Notes: a model not told the origin generated them from the letters alone. Numbered from the stretch's first letter, positions 31,102 to 40,357 are shown. The stretch is DNA of 64,000 nt from Methylobacterium sp. WL119 (GCF_008039875.1 NZ_VRUU01000005.1:62001-126000), one strand, 5' to 3'. Translations and numbers: made by a program.

Positions 31102-32415
31102 ATGGGCGGCGGCACCAAGACCCAGACCACGACGCAGAACACCAAGTCTGACCCGTGGGATCCGGCACAGCCCGCGCTCCAGCAGATCCTCGGCGGTGCC
31201 ACCACGGCGCTGAACTCGGGCGTCGGATCGCAGGTCTACACCGGGCAGCGTGTGGCCGGGCTCGGGTCCGACACGCTCGACGGCCTCGATGCGATGAAGA
31301 CGGGCGCGGCCGCCGGCACCGGCACCGCAGCGGCCGGCAACAGCTACCTCGGAGGCTTGCTCGGCTCGGGCGGCTCGACCCCGGCGACGCAGGCGGCGGT
31401 CGCCGGTCTCGGGGGCGTCAACACCAACGTCGACACGTCGGGCGTCTCGTCCGCCGCGGCGCGCCTCGCCGATCCGAACAGCATCGCCCGGACCACCGGG
31501 GCGGCGCTGGCCGGCGGCGACTACGCGACCGACGCCTCGCCATTGTCCGGTCTCGCGAGCAATCTCGCCACCGGCGGGACGCAGACCGAGCGCTCGCTTC
31601 AGGACGTCGCCGACGGGAAGTACCTGTCGGGGGGCAACCCGTACCTGCAGGCGATGATCGACAAGGCGACGACCAGCGCCGCCTCGACCGTCGGGCAGAA
31701 GTTCGCAGCCTCGGGTCGGTATGGCTCCGGCCGGTTCGCCGGCGCCACGGCGGAGGCGGCCCAGAATGCCGACCTTGGCCTGCGCTACCAGGATTACTCG
31801 ACCGAGCGCGACCGGCAGGCCGCGGCCGCCGGCGCGATCGACAGCGCGGAGAACGCGCGCGCCAGTACCGCGACGGGCGTCTACCAGGGCCTCGTGGGTA
31901 TCAATCAGGGCAACGCGGGGCTCGCCGCCACCGGTGCCGGCCTCTCGCTCTCCGCCGATCAGGCCGGGCTCACCGGCGCCTCGACGCTCGCCTCGCTCCA
32001 GGGCTCGAACGCCGACCGCACGCTCGGCCAGCAGGGTGCGCTCCTCTCGGCCGCGCAGGGCGACCGCGCGGCGGGCCTCGCGGCGATCGGCGCCGAGGGG
32101 GCGAACCAGACTGCCCTCACCGCACCCGGGCAGACCCTCGCGCAGGTCGGTGCGATCCAGGATGCGGCCCGGCAAGATCAGCTCACGTCGGATCAGACCG
32201 TCTTCGACGAGCAGCAGGCCGCGCCGTGGAAGCAGCTCGGGCTCGCCTCGAGCGTCGTCGATCCCATCGCCGGCCTCGGCGGCACGACGAGCGGCACGAC
32301 GGTCCAGAAGATCCCGCAGGCGAGCTTCTTCCAGCAGCTGATGGGCGGGCTGATCGGCGCCGGCGGCGCTGCCGCCAATTCGGCCTCCGCGCTCGGCAAG
32401 GCCGGCCTGATCTGA
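31102..32415 (+). CDS. DNA-ejection (internal virion) protein
   Basis: 437 residues. The start (GGGTKTQTTTQNTKSDPWDP) and YLSGGNPYLQAMIDKATTSA are signatures of podoviral ejection proteins. Composition is Ala/Gly/Thr/Ser-rich and repetitive, mostly helical, with a hydrophobic glycine-rich end (MGGLIGAGGAAANSAS). Such proteins leave the virion first and build a channel across the envelope. It heads a row of three ejection-protein genes. Confidence 0.7.
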   Translation: MGGGTKTQTTTQNTKSDPWDPAQPALQQILGGATTALNSGVGSQVYTGQRVAGLGSDTLDGLDAMKTGAAAGTGTAAAGNSYLGGLLGSGGSTPATQAAVAGLGGVNTNVDTSGVSSAAARLADPNSIARTTGAALAGGDYATDASPLSGLASNLATGGTQTERSLQDVADGKYLSGGNPYLQAMIDKATTSAASTVGQKFAASGRYGSGRFAGATAEAAQNADLGLRYQDYSTERDRQAAAAGAIDSAENARASTATGVYQGLVGINQGNAGLAATGAGLSLSADQAGLTGASTLASLQGSNADRTLGQQGALLSAAQGDRAAGLAAIGAEGANQTALTAPGQTLAQVGAIQDAARQDQLTSDQTVFDEQQAAPWKQLGLASSVVDPIAGLGGTTSGTTVQKIPQASFFQQLMGGLIGAGGAAANSASALGKAGLI

Positions 32416-32425
32416 GGGCGGTTCC

Positions 32426-35400
32426 GTGGCATCCTCTCCCGCCCCCTTCGGCTTCTTGCCGCCCGGCGTGCTTTCGGGCCTGCGCCGGTCCGTGATCGAT
32501 CCCGAGACCGGTAACGCGGTCGTCACATCGGCGCCTACCGGCGAGGTGGTCCAGCGGTCCGCGGTCCTGCCGATCGGGCGGGATGACGACGGGCGGCTGA
32601 CGCCGGCGGTACCGGGGCTGATCGCCGACGCCCCGCAGAGCATCGCGTCGGCCCTCACGTTGCCTCGCGATGCCTGGCGCGGAGATGTCCAGACCCAGCC
32701 CACGATGATGAGCGCGGACGAGGGGCGGCGCGTCGCCGACCTCGCCGGCACCGCGATGACGGGATCGCTGCCGTTCGGGGTGCCGAAGGGCGCGCTGCGG
32801 ATGTTCGGCGGCGCCGCGACGCACGAGGTCGACCCGTTCGCGGCGCTCGAGGCGGGACTGGCCGCCGGCATGAAGGATGCGGAGCCGATCGCCCGGCCGA
32901 TCGCCCGCGTCGACCCGACGGCGAAGTCGTGGGACCTGTTCCACGGCACCGCGGCGCCGGAGGATTTCGCGCGCTTCAACCCGCACCTCGCGGCATCCTC
33001 GCGTCCGCACACGCCCGAGGGCGAGACCGGCGCCGTGTTCCTGTCGCCGGCTGCAGGGGAGGCCAACCATTACGCCTCGGCGCGCTCGTCGTCCGGCCCG
33101 GATGCAGCCGGTCCCCGCGTGATCCGCACGACCGTCGATCCGGGCAAGACCGACGTCTTCGACCTCCCGGCCCTGTTCGAGAACGACCCGACCTTCGTCG
33201 CACGGGCGCGGGACGCGTTCATCCAGGACGCGAAGAGCAACGGCGCCGACCCCGACGTGGTCGCACGCGCCGGCTCGGTTTTCGACGAGCGCCATGCCCG
33301 GATGCTCGACGAGTTCCGGATCGCCCGCGATCTGAACGCGCAGCTCGCCGAGCTCGGCTACCCGGCGACCGAGGTCCCGCAGGTGCAATGGGGCTACGGC
33401 GCGACTTCGGCGGCGATCCAGCGCGCTCGCGAACAGGGTCTCGACACCGCGGTCCTGCGCGGCCTGAGCGAGAGCAACGGCGGTGACCAGGTCGTCGCCC
33501 TGACGCCGGGCCGGGTCCGCTCGTTCTACGCGCCCGACCAGCTTCTCTACTCCGGCGGCCCGTCGGGGGCCGGCGTCGGCGTCGCCGCGCTCGCCGCCCG
33601 CTCCGACGCGCAGGCCGCCCCCTCCCAAGGAACCCCGCCTATGTCCGCTGGCCCTGCTCTGTTCGGCTTCAACCTGTCGCCCGAGGACATCGCGCGGCTG
33701 ATGCGCCAGCAGGGCGCCGACCCGCGCGCCGACATGCCGGCAGAGGATGCGGCCCCGGTCTCGTTCCTGACGCAGCACGGCCCCGACGGCTTCGTGATCC
33801 CGCCGGCCGTCCGCGCGACGGCGCCGGCGGGCGATCCGTCCGCGCTGCGCCCCGACGAACAGGCGGCCGCCGTGGCTGCCAGCGCGCCGGCCCCGTCGCT
33901 CGAGAACGCTCCGGCCAGACTGGCCCCGGCACCGCAGAGCCTCACCGGCCTTCCGCCGTCCTTCAGCTTCCCCGATCCGGTCGCGCCGCGCTCCGCACCA
34001 GCGCCGGCCTCGCGCGTCGCCGCCCACGCTCCCGCACCCGAAGTCGACGACGCGCCGGCGCCGATGACGGTGCCCCTGCCGCCGCAGCGTGCGCTCGGCC
34101 TCGGCGCGCCGTCGCAGGCCGACATGCCCGCTGTCGGTGCCGTCCCCGCGCAGGGCCAAGCGCCGGCCGGTGCGCCGGCGGTGCCGGAGAAGGAAGGCCC
34201 CGGCATCGGCGCCATCCTCGGCCGCCTCGGCGATGCGGGGGTCGGCGATCAGATGATGGCCTTCGGGTCCGGCCTGATGAGCAAGCACGGCTTCGGCGCC
34301 GGCGCGGCGGCCGGCTTTGACAACATGCAGCGGGCCTCGAAGGACCGCGCCGTCACGGATCTCGCGAAGGCCGACCTCTCCCTCAAGCAGCGTAAAATCG
34401 CGCAGGAGACGGCCGCGCTCGGCGGCAACGCGGCGATCATCAAGCGCGCCTTCCCCACCCTGTCCGATGCCGAGGCGATCGCAGCAGGCTCGAACGGCGG
34501 CCAGGTCACCGAGGCGCTCAAGATCCTGCGCGACCCGAACCACGGGCGCGAGAACGATCCGGCCATCGTGAAGGCGCGCGCGCAGGCGCAGGCCGAGGGT
34601 ACGGCGGCGGGGTCGAAGGACGATGTGCAGATCGTGACGCGCCCCGACGGCTCGATCGCTGCGGTGAACAAGAGCCAGATTGGCGAGCCGAACGCCGCTG
34701 CGGTCACCACCGTCGCCCCGGCGACCGGCGGCACGCGGATCTGGGGCGCACCGGGCCCGGATGGGCAGGTAGTCCAGGCGCCGCCGAACACGCCGGCCGG
34801 CACGCCGGGCTACTACGACGAGAAGGGCGCGCCGCACGTCTCCCTGACGCAGGGCACGAACCAGCTGCCGCAGAAGGCCAACACCGAGCTCGACGCGGCT
34901 GCCGTGAAGGCCATCACCGAGAGCCGGGCGAAGGCCGAGGGTGCCGTCGGCACCATCGCGGCGATCAACCGGCAGAAGGAAGCCCTCGACAACGGCATCG
35001 TGTCGGGCGCGGGCGCGGACTGGCGCACCAAGGCGCGAGCGATCACGGCGCAGATCCTCGGCATCCCGGACAGCTACGTGACGCAGTCGCAGCTCTTCGA
35101 CCAGGCCGCGACCCAGAAGAGCGCCGAGCTCGCCAAGGCGATCTCGCAGTCCGGCCACACGACGAACATGGACCTTCAACTCGGCAAGACGATCTCGTCG
35201 GGCGACCGCTCCAGCGTCGAGGCCGCGCTGCGGGCCGGCATCGAGGCGCAGGAGATCCTCGCCAAGAAGACGATCGAGCACCACAACAGCAGCGTGGATC
35301 GGTTCGCGACGCCCGAGACGGCCCAGCGTGCCGGGTTCTTCAAGGTCGAGCAGCCCGAGATCTACCAGTACAAGCCCACGGCCCCCGACCGGTCCGCCGT

Positions 35401-35437
35401 CGAGACCGAACTGCGTCGCCGGGGGATGATGCGTTGA
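32426..35437 (+). CDS. large ejected virion protein with ADP-ribosyltransferase-like domain
   Basis: 1003 residues. Residues about 169-370 carry an ART-like pattern: WDLFHGT (169-175), a FLSPAAGEANHYA motif (about 204) and DQVVALTPGRVRSF (about 354-367), the ends that flank NAD-binding in phage and bacterial ART domains. Residues 400-590 are a Pro/Ala-rich linker, and the C-terminal 400 residues are helical with an Ala/Gly-rich segment, as in internal virion proteins. Overlaps the next gene by ATGA. If ART activity is real, it would enter the cell with the DNA. The catalytic Glu cannot be fixed by eye. Confidence 0.6.
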   Translation: MASSPAPFGFLPPGVLSGLRRSVIDPETGNAVVTSAPTGEVVQRSAVLPIGRDDDGRLTPAVPGLIADAPQSIASALTLPRDAWRGDVQTQPTMMSADEGRRVADLAGTAMTGSLPFGVPKGALRMFGGAATHEVDPFAALEAGLAAGMKDAEPIARPIARVDPTAKSWDLFHGTAAPEDFARFNPHLAASSRPHTPEGETGAVFLSPAAGEANHYASARSSSGPDAAGPRVIRTTVDPGKTDVFDLPALFENDPTFVARARDAFIQDAKSNGADPDVVARAGSVFDERHARMLDEFRIARDLNAQLAELGYPATEVPQVQWGYGATSAAIQRAREQGLDTAVLRGLSESNGGDQVVALTPGRVRSFYAPDQLLYSGGPSGAGVGVAALAARSDAQAAPSQGTPPMSAGPALFGFNLSPEDIARLMRQQGADPRADMPAEDAAPVSFLTQHGPDGFVIPPAVRATAPAGDPSALRPDEQAAAVAASAPAPSLENAPARLAPAPQSLTGLPPSFSFPDPVAPRSAPAPASRVAAHAPAPEVDDAPAPMTVPLPPQRALGLGAPSQADMPAVGAVPAQGQAPAGAPAVPEKEGPGIGAILGRLGDAGVGDQMMAFGSGLMSKHGFGAGAAAGFDNMQRASKDRAVTDLAKADLSLKQRKIAQETAALGGNAAIIKRAFPTLSDAEAIAAGSNGGQVTEALKILRDPNHGRENDPAIVKARAQAQAEGTAAGSKDDVQIVTRPDGSIAAVNKSQIGEPNAAAVTTVAPATGGTRIWGAPGPDGQVVQAPPNTPAGTPGYYDEKGAPHVSLTQGTNQLPQKANTELDAAAVKAITESRAKAEGAVGTIAAINRQKEALDNGIVSGAGADWRTKARAITAQILGIPDSYVTQSQLFDQAATQKSAELAKAISQSGHTTNMDLQLGKTISSGDRSSVEAALRAGIEAQEILAKKTIEHHNSSVDRFATPETAQRAGFFKVEQPEIYQYKPTAPDRSAVETELRRRGMMR

Positions 35438-38400
35438 GCGACCTGTCGAAGCTCTCCGACGACGAGCTGATGCGGCTCTACCACGCCACGCCGGAGCCGA
35501 AGCCGGCGCCCGGCGCGGCGCCGACGGCAGATCTCTCCAAGATGTCGGACGCCGACCTGATGAAGCTGCACGCCAGCTTCACGGACGCGCCCTCCTCCGG
35601 CGTGGCCGGCGATGATGTTGCTGCCGTCGGGCGCGGGATCATCGACGGCGTGCCGGTGGTCGGCCCGTACCTCACCGCTGGCGTGAACAAGGCCGTCGCC
35701 GGCGTGCGCGCGCTCCAGCACGACACGAAGTACAGCGACGAGCTGCGCAACGTGGAGAATTTCGGACGCGCCACGGCGGCCGAGCACCCGATCGCCGACA
35801 TGGCGGGCCAGCTGGCGGGCGGTGTCGTCGGCACGCTTCCGCTAGTTGCCGTCGCGCCCGCCGCGTTCGGCGCGGGTGCCGGCGGGTTGGCAGCTCGCAC
35901 GGGCGCCTCGCTTCTTAGCGGGGGCGTACTGGGTGGTGCCGATGCGGCCGTCCGGAACGATGGCGACCTGCCTGCGACCAAGGATGGCGCCTTGATTGGC
36001 GCGGGCCTTGGCGCGGCCGGTCCTATCGCTGGGCGCCTCGTCGGCAAGGCTGTCACCGCGATGCGGGGTGGCGATCCCGGGATGCACCTCCTGCGGGAAG
36101 CGACGCACGGGATATCCGAATCCGAACTAGCCTCGGCGCAGGCGATCCGTGACAGCTCGCGCGCGCTTCCGGGCGGCGGCGTCGAAATCCCCCTCGACGA
36201 GGCGCTGAACCGCGCCACCGACGGACGGGCCGGGCGCGTTTCGCAGCTCTCCCGCGTCGCGGCGAACTCCGGCGGCGAGGGCGGGCGGATCGCCTCCGAG
36301 GTCTATGCCGGCCGGCCCGCGTCGATCGACAACGTGTCCCGTGCGCTATTCGACCAGATCGCGCCGGAGAACGTGGCGCCGTCGGCCGTCGGGCTCGACG
36401 TCCAGTCGGCGGCGCGCGCCGGCGTCCGACAGACCCCCGAGGGCGTAGCCCTGGATCAGGCCCGCGCCGCCGTCGGCCCGCGCGTCACGCCGGATCAGGC
36501 CGGCCGCACGATCCAGCCGGAGATGCGCAACGTCGCCGACGCACGCGAGGCCGTCCGGTCGCTGCAGGCCGATCGCGATTATGCCGCCGCGCGCGCTGCG
36601 CCGGAGAATGCCGGCATCGAGCGCACGGTCACGGTGGAGCGCCCCGGCGAGCCGGTCGTGATCCAGCCGACCTACAGCCGGCCACAGTTCGAGGCCGATG
36701 CTCCCCGCCCGGCTGACCCGGCACCGGTCCGCGGCGCGGCCACCGAGGCTGATGCGCAGGGTGAGAGCCTCGCCCGCTTCATCGCGCGCAACGGCGGCCT
36801 CGACCTCACGAGCGATCTGCGCAGCCAGGACTTCCACCGGTTCAACATCCCCGGCGCCGGCACGGTGGCGCGAGAGGGCGGCAAGCCGCTCGACAGCTTC
36901 TGGCGCGTGAAGCTGATGGAGGCGGGCTACCTGCGGCCGGACGCCGACGGTGGCATGGCACGGGACATCCGCGGCGAGCTGATGCGCAAGCTCACGAACG
37001 AGCGCCGCGGCGTGCCGTCGTACCCGATCGGGCAGGAGCGGGCGCCGCTCGGCGAGCGGCTGAAGGCCGGGCAGATCGCCGACGACTTCAGCCACGCCCG
37101 CGACCTCGCCGAGAGCCGCCTGAACGAGGACCTGACCCGCGTCGGCGTCGATCCGGCGAGCGTGCATCCGGACATCCGCGACCGCGTCCTCGGCACGCTG
37201 ATGCGCGACGGCGGCGCTGATCCGGTCGAAGCCTACGAAGCGGTCGTCGGCAAGATGAAGGGGCCGCTCGAGCCCTACACAAAGACGCCGACCATCACCG
37301 AGGAGATCCCGGACGTCCGATTCGGGCAGGTGAACCCGATGCCGGCGCTTGATGCGGTCGCCGGGCAAGCCCGCACCGCCAAGAGCGACGTGCGGGGGGC
37401 GCTCGGCAACGTCCGACGCGACCTGATTAGCGCGGACGGCCAGCCCGACATGAGCGTCGAGGGCCTGCTGCACGCCCGCGAGCGCAACGACTTCGCGATC
37501 CGGCAGGCGCAGGAGGTCGGCGACGCGACGAAGGTGCGTGACCTCACGATCCCTCGGCAGGCGCTCGACCGGCAGCTGAAGGCCGTCCCCGAGGTCGCGA
37601 CGGCCGACGCCAACTTCGCCGCGAACAGTCGGCCTCTGGAGCCGTTCACCGGCAACACCCCGCTCGGGCGCGTGGTCCAGCGCGATCCGACCACCGGCCG
37701 GATGGCGACGCCGACCGAGCAGGTACCGAGCCATCTGCAGGGCGCCTCGGCCGCACGCGAGTTCCTGGCGAATGCGACGCCGGCCGCGCGCCAGGCCTAC
37801 GAGGGCCATGTCGCGACCCGCATCCTCGACGCGGCGACCGACCGGCGCGGCACGATCAATCCGGACGCCCTGAACCAGGCGCTGCGCGAGCACGTCGACG
37901 TGCTGACGGAGATGCCGGACGTCTACCATCGCCTCGACGACGTGGTGCGCGCCCGCGACGGGCTCGCTCGCGTCGAGAAGAGCCCGCTCGGGCAGCTCGC
38001 CCAGACCGACGACGTCCGCCGCGCCGTCAACGTGCTGTTCCCGCAGGTGCCGCAGGGCGCGAACCACCATGAGATCGCCGCGGCGATGACGGCGGTGGCC
38101 CGCAACAACCCGGCGGCCGCGCGTGACCTGACGCGGATCTACCTCGAGACGCTGTTCAATGAATCGACCCAGCAGGTGAAGGGCATCGCGGCGCAATACG
38201 GCGGCGCGGGCTTCGCCTCAGCGGTACGCGGCAACCCCCAGCAGCGCCACAACCTCGAAGCGGTCCTGCGCGTCCTGCCCGACGGCGAGATGCGCGCGGC
38301 TGCGGTCGACCGGCTGCTGACGACCCTCGAGGCGACCGGCTACAGGCCGCAGAAGGGCTCGGATACCGCGTTCAACCAGGCGATCCAGAAGCAACTCGCC

Positions 38401-38730
38401 AGCGGCAACACCCCGGTCGGACAGGCGATCGCGAGCGCAGCGTCCGGCGCGACGGCGGGCGCCACCGTCGGCGGCCTTAGCGGGGCGCTCGGCGGCGGTG
38501 TGGTCGGCCTGAAGCACGGCATCAGCGATGCGGTGACCCATGCTCGGATGATGGGGAACGGCGAGGCGATCGCGCGGCTGATCTACGATCCGAAGGCGCT
38601 TCCGGACCTGCGGGCTCTCTCGAAGTCGCCGCCCGGCTCGAAGAACGCCGAGCTCTTCACGGCGCGGCTGCTGCGCCTGGCGAACGACGGCCAGCGGCCG
38701 GTCGTGAATCAGTCAGCGACGGCGCGGTAG
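35434..38730 (+). CDS. very large ejection (internal virion) protein
   Basis: 1098 residues. The N terminus repeats a short helix, LSKLSDDELMRLYHA then LSKMSDADLMKLHASF. Glycine/alanine-rich hydrophobic stretches at about 120-190 (GQLAGGVVGTLPLVAVAPAA) and near 1020-1040 (SGATAGATVGGLSGALGGGV) suit membrane insertion during ejection. The rest is helical and rich in Arg/Ala/Asp. It is the last gene of the ejection block. Its last 18 bases overlap the end of the convergent leftward moron. Confidence 0.7.
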   Translation: MSDLSKLSDDELMRLYHATPEPKPAPGAAPTADLSKMSDADLMKLHASFTDAPSSGVAGDDVAAVGRGIIDGVPVVGPYLTAGVNKAVAGVRALQHDTKYSDELRNVENFGRATAAEHPIADMAGQLAGGVVGTLPLVAVAPAAFGAGAGGLAARTGASLLSGGVLGGADAAVRNDGDLPATKDGALIGAGLGAAGPIAGRLVGKAVTAMRGGDPGMHLLREATHGISESELASAQAIRDSSRALPGGGVEIPLDEALNRATDGRAGRVSQLSRVAANSGGEGGRIASEVYAGRPASIDNVSRALFDQIAPENVAPSAVGLDVQSAARAGVRQTPEGVALDQARAAVGPRVTPDQAGRTIQPEMRNVADAREAVRSLQADRDYAAARAAPENAGIERTVTVERPGEPVVIQPTYSRPQFEADAPRPADPAPVRGAATEADAQGESLARFIARNGGLDLTSDLRSQDFHRFNIPGAGTVAREGGKPLDSFWRVKLMEAGYLRPDADGGMARDIRGELMRKLTNERRGVPSYPIGQERAPLGERLKAGQIADDFSHARDLAESRLNEDLTRVGVDPASVHPDIRDRVLGTLMRDGGADPVEAYEAVVGKMKGPLEPYTKTPTITEEIPDVRFGQVNPMPALDAVAGQARTAKSDVRGALGNVRRDLISADGQPDMSVEGLLHARERNDFAIRQAQEVGDATKVRDLTIPRQALDRQLKAVPEVATADANFAANSRPLEPFTGNTPLGRVVQRDPTTGRMATPTEQVPSHLQGASAAREFLANATPAARQAYEGHVATRILDAATDRRGTINPDALNQALREHVDVLTEMPDVYHRLDDVVRARDGLARVEKSPLGQLAQTDDVRRAVNVLFPQVPQGANHHEIAAAMTAVARNNPAAARDLTRIYLETLFNESTQQVKGIAAQYGGAGFASAVRGNPQQRHNLEAVLRVLPDGEMRAAAVDRLLTTLEATGYRPQKGSDTAFNQAIQKQLASGNTPVGQAIASAASGATAGATVGGLSGALGGGVVGLKHGISDAVTHARMMGNGEAIARLIYDPKALPDLRALSKSPPGSKNAELFTARLLRLANDGQRPVVNQSATAR

Positions 38731-38937
38731 GAAGGGGCGCATCCGGCCGGCCTCGTTGCGAGGCCAGTAGCCGACGACCGCCGCAACGACGAATATCGCC
38801 ACGATGAAGGCGATTGAGCCGCACTCACCGACGGAGTCGGTCAGCCAACGATTGAAGCCCGGCACAACGAGCTTCAGCACCCAGCCGATTGCCAGCATGA
38901 CGGCGGTGAACAGGACGAAGGCCACGACGCGATGCAT
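38713..38937 (-). CDS. small two-span membrane protein, moron gene 5
   Basis: 74 residues from ATG 38935-38937. Spans: VVAFVLFTAVMLAIGWVLKL and SIAFIVAIFVVAAVVGYW; Arg-rich C terminus (RMRPFLPRRR). Last gene of the leftward five-gene cluster, sharing a base with the preceding stop/start. No recognised family. Confidence 0.55.
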   Translation of the reverse strand: MHRVVAFVLFTAVMLAIGWVLKLVVPGFNRWLTDSVGECGSIAFIVAIFVVAAVVGYWPRNEAGRMRPFLPRRR

Positions 38938-39167
38938 CACAGCACCTTCGTGCAGACCGCGTGGATGCTTCCCTCGCCGTTGGGGCCGGTCGGGATCGCA
39001 CAACGCTGCATGCTACCGGTCAGCCTGTCCAGGAGATAGAAGGTGTCCCAGCCCATCGAATCCTTCGAGAAGTTGACCGCTTCCCAGCGGTTGGATAGCG
39101 CGCCGACCATCGCAGAAATGATGATCGCTGCGAGGAGCGTGGCGGGAACGGCGAGCCAGCGGGGCAT
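38937..39167 (-). CDS. small membrane-anchored protein, moron gene 4
   Basis: 76 residues from ATG 39165-39167. One N-terminal span (WLAVPATLLAAIIISAMVGA) followed by an outside domain with two Cys (RCAIPTGP; HAVCTKVL), which could form a disulfide. Coupled to the next gene. Exclusion or immunity is possible but unproven. Confidence 0.55.
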   Translation of the reverse strand: MPRWLAVPATLLAAIIISAMVGALSNRWEAVNFSKDSMGWDTFYLLDRLTGSMQRCAIPTGPNGEGSIHAVCTKVL

Positions 39168-39172
39168 AGTGA

Positions 39173-39655
39173 TCAGTGCATGAGCTTGGAGATCGCGAAC
39201 GCGATCGCGCTGATGCCGCCCAACATGCCGACAATGATCGCCACCGTCTGCCACGTGGTCGGGATGCTCGTTACGCGGCCAGAGACATTCTCCATCTTGC
39301 CGGTCAGTTCTCCATGCATCCGCGCCAACCCGGCCGCGTCAGCAGTGTGATCGAGACGCGTTTCGAGTTTCGCCAGTACCGTATCGACGGCGCCGAATCG
39401 ATCCGACATCCCACTGAACCGCTTCTCGTTCTCCAAACGGCCGTCGCCGATGGACCTTGAGATAGCGTCCAGCTTGTCGAGGATCGCCTTCTGACCGTCT
39501 TCGAGAGCTTTAACGCGCGGTCCCATAGGATCTTCTGGGCCTCCCCCGTCTCCGGTATTCATAGCCCCACCTATGACTGCACGATCGACAGCAATCGCAC
39601 TGCGGCTGGACGACGATGCTAACTGCGAATAGCTCGTCTTTCGCCTTTCAGCCAT
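39173..39655 (-). CDS. coiled-coil protein with C-terminal membrane span, moron gene 3
   Basis: 160 residues from ATG 39653-39655, which has GGAGGGAG upstream. Heptads over about 45-130 (ALEDGQKAILDKLDAISRSI) and a C-terminal span (VAIIVGMLGGISAIAFAI). Layout resembles tail-anchored phage proteins such as the one at 45748 in the lysis block. It may oligomerise at the inner membrane. Function unknown. Confidence 0.6.
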   Translation of the reverse strand: MAERRKTSYSQLASSSSRSAIAVDRAVIGGAMNTGDGGGPEDPMGPRVKALEDGQKAILDKLDAISRSIGDGRLENEKRFSGMSDRFGAVDTVLAKLETRLDHTADAAGLARMHGELTGKMENVSGRVTSIPTTWQTVAIIVGMLGGISAIAFAISKLMH

Positions 39656-39659
39656 ACAG

Positions 39660-39968
39660 TTACTCCCTCCCTAAATTTTTTTCTTTTATCCATTTAACTA
39701 TCGCAGCGCGTCGAATGAATTTTACGTTGGCGCAGGTTTGACACTCGACAATCATAACTTTAATGTTGTTACTAGTAATTTCTTGGTCGCTGGACTTTAC
39801 GTCGATTGCACCATAAATTTGTTCATCAAGTGGTCCTATGAACCAGCTTTGACTTTTACAAATTTCACATATGAATTCCCCACCGGATTTTTCTTCAAGA
39901 TAGCTCGTTACATCGGAGTATGAGAGCTTTTCGATGTCTGGCGGGTCGAACAAATTTGGAAAAGCCAT
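39660..39968 (-). CDS. low-GC zinc-ribbon-like protein, moron gene 2
   Basis: 102 residues from ATG 39966-39968. Two CxxC knuckles, FICEICKSQSW and VECQTCANVKF, 45 residues apart, suggest one zinc ribbon; the C terminus is basic (WIKEKNLGRE). Much lower GC than its surroundings (about 40%), so acquired separately. Function unknown; binding of nucleic acid or protein is possible. Confidence 0.6.
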   Translation of the reverse strand: MAFPNLFDPPDIEKLSYSDVTSYLEEKSGGEFICEICKSQSWFIGPLDEQIYGAIDVKSSDQEITSNNIKVMIVECQTCANVKFIRRAAIVKWIKEKNLGRE

Positions 39969-40198
39969 CAGTTCGCCCCCTCTGGATCTTCTCGGTTCGG
40001 GAGCAGGCCCTGGCCTGTAAGCCAATCGCGTAGCGCGTAACGAACAGCGTCAGGCCGCGACGCTAAAGGCTCATTCGCTGTCTTGGCGCGCATGAAAGCA
40101 TCCAGCGCGTCGATCATCGGCGCGGGCATGCGGACGTTCACGGCAGCGGTATCGAGCCGCGGCCTGCCCCTTGGTCGGCGATCCAAATGCGTCGTCAT
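39968..40198 (-). CDS. ribbon-helix-helix DNA-binding protein, moron gene 1
   Basis: 76 residues. Basic start (RRPRGRPRLDTAAVNVRMPA) gives the beta strand, then PMIDALDAFMRAKT and ASRPDAVRYALRDWLTGQG the two helices of an Arc/CopG-type fold. First gene of the leftward cluster, 24 bases after element B, so it may regulate its own cluster. Confidence 0.7.
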   Translation of the reverse strand: MTTHLDRRPRGRPRLDTAAVNVRMPAPMIDALDAFMRAKTANEPLASRPDAVRYALRDWLTGQGLLPNREDPEGAN

Positions 40199-40222
40199 CG
40201 CTTTTCATAGCGCTATTAAATC

Positions 40223-40347
40223 GGTGGGCAAGCTGCCCCCTGTATTACCCTTGACCCGACGGGCAATCCGCCTGAATAAGCCACCGTCAGGCGCCCTGCG
40301 CGCCGGCAGACAAGGCCGCTCCGAGATGGGCGGCCTTTCGCGTTTCC
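40223..40347. promoter_or_regulatory. structured element B upstream of five-gene moron
   Basis: 125 bases with GGTGGGCA (40223-40230), TTGACCCGACGGGC (40251-40264), 16 bases, CCACCGTCAG (40281-40290), then AAGGCCGC...GCGGCCTT as an 8-bp perfect stem (about 40312-40337) and GCGTTTCC (40340-40347). Same order and the same 16-base spacer as element A, 23.6 kb away. Read leftward it precedes the cluster; on the other side it ends 10 bases before the lysozyme start. Confidence 0.6.
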
Positions 40348-40357
40348 GGAGCACCGC

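Noticed and set aside
32183-35284. 1033-codon leftward frame opposite the ejection protein
   Set aside because: Antisense shadow with low-complexity Arg/Gly sequence; the rightward frame fits the operon with coupled starts.
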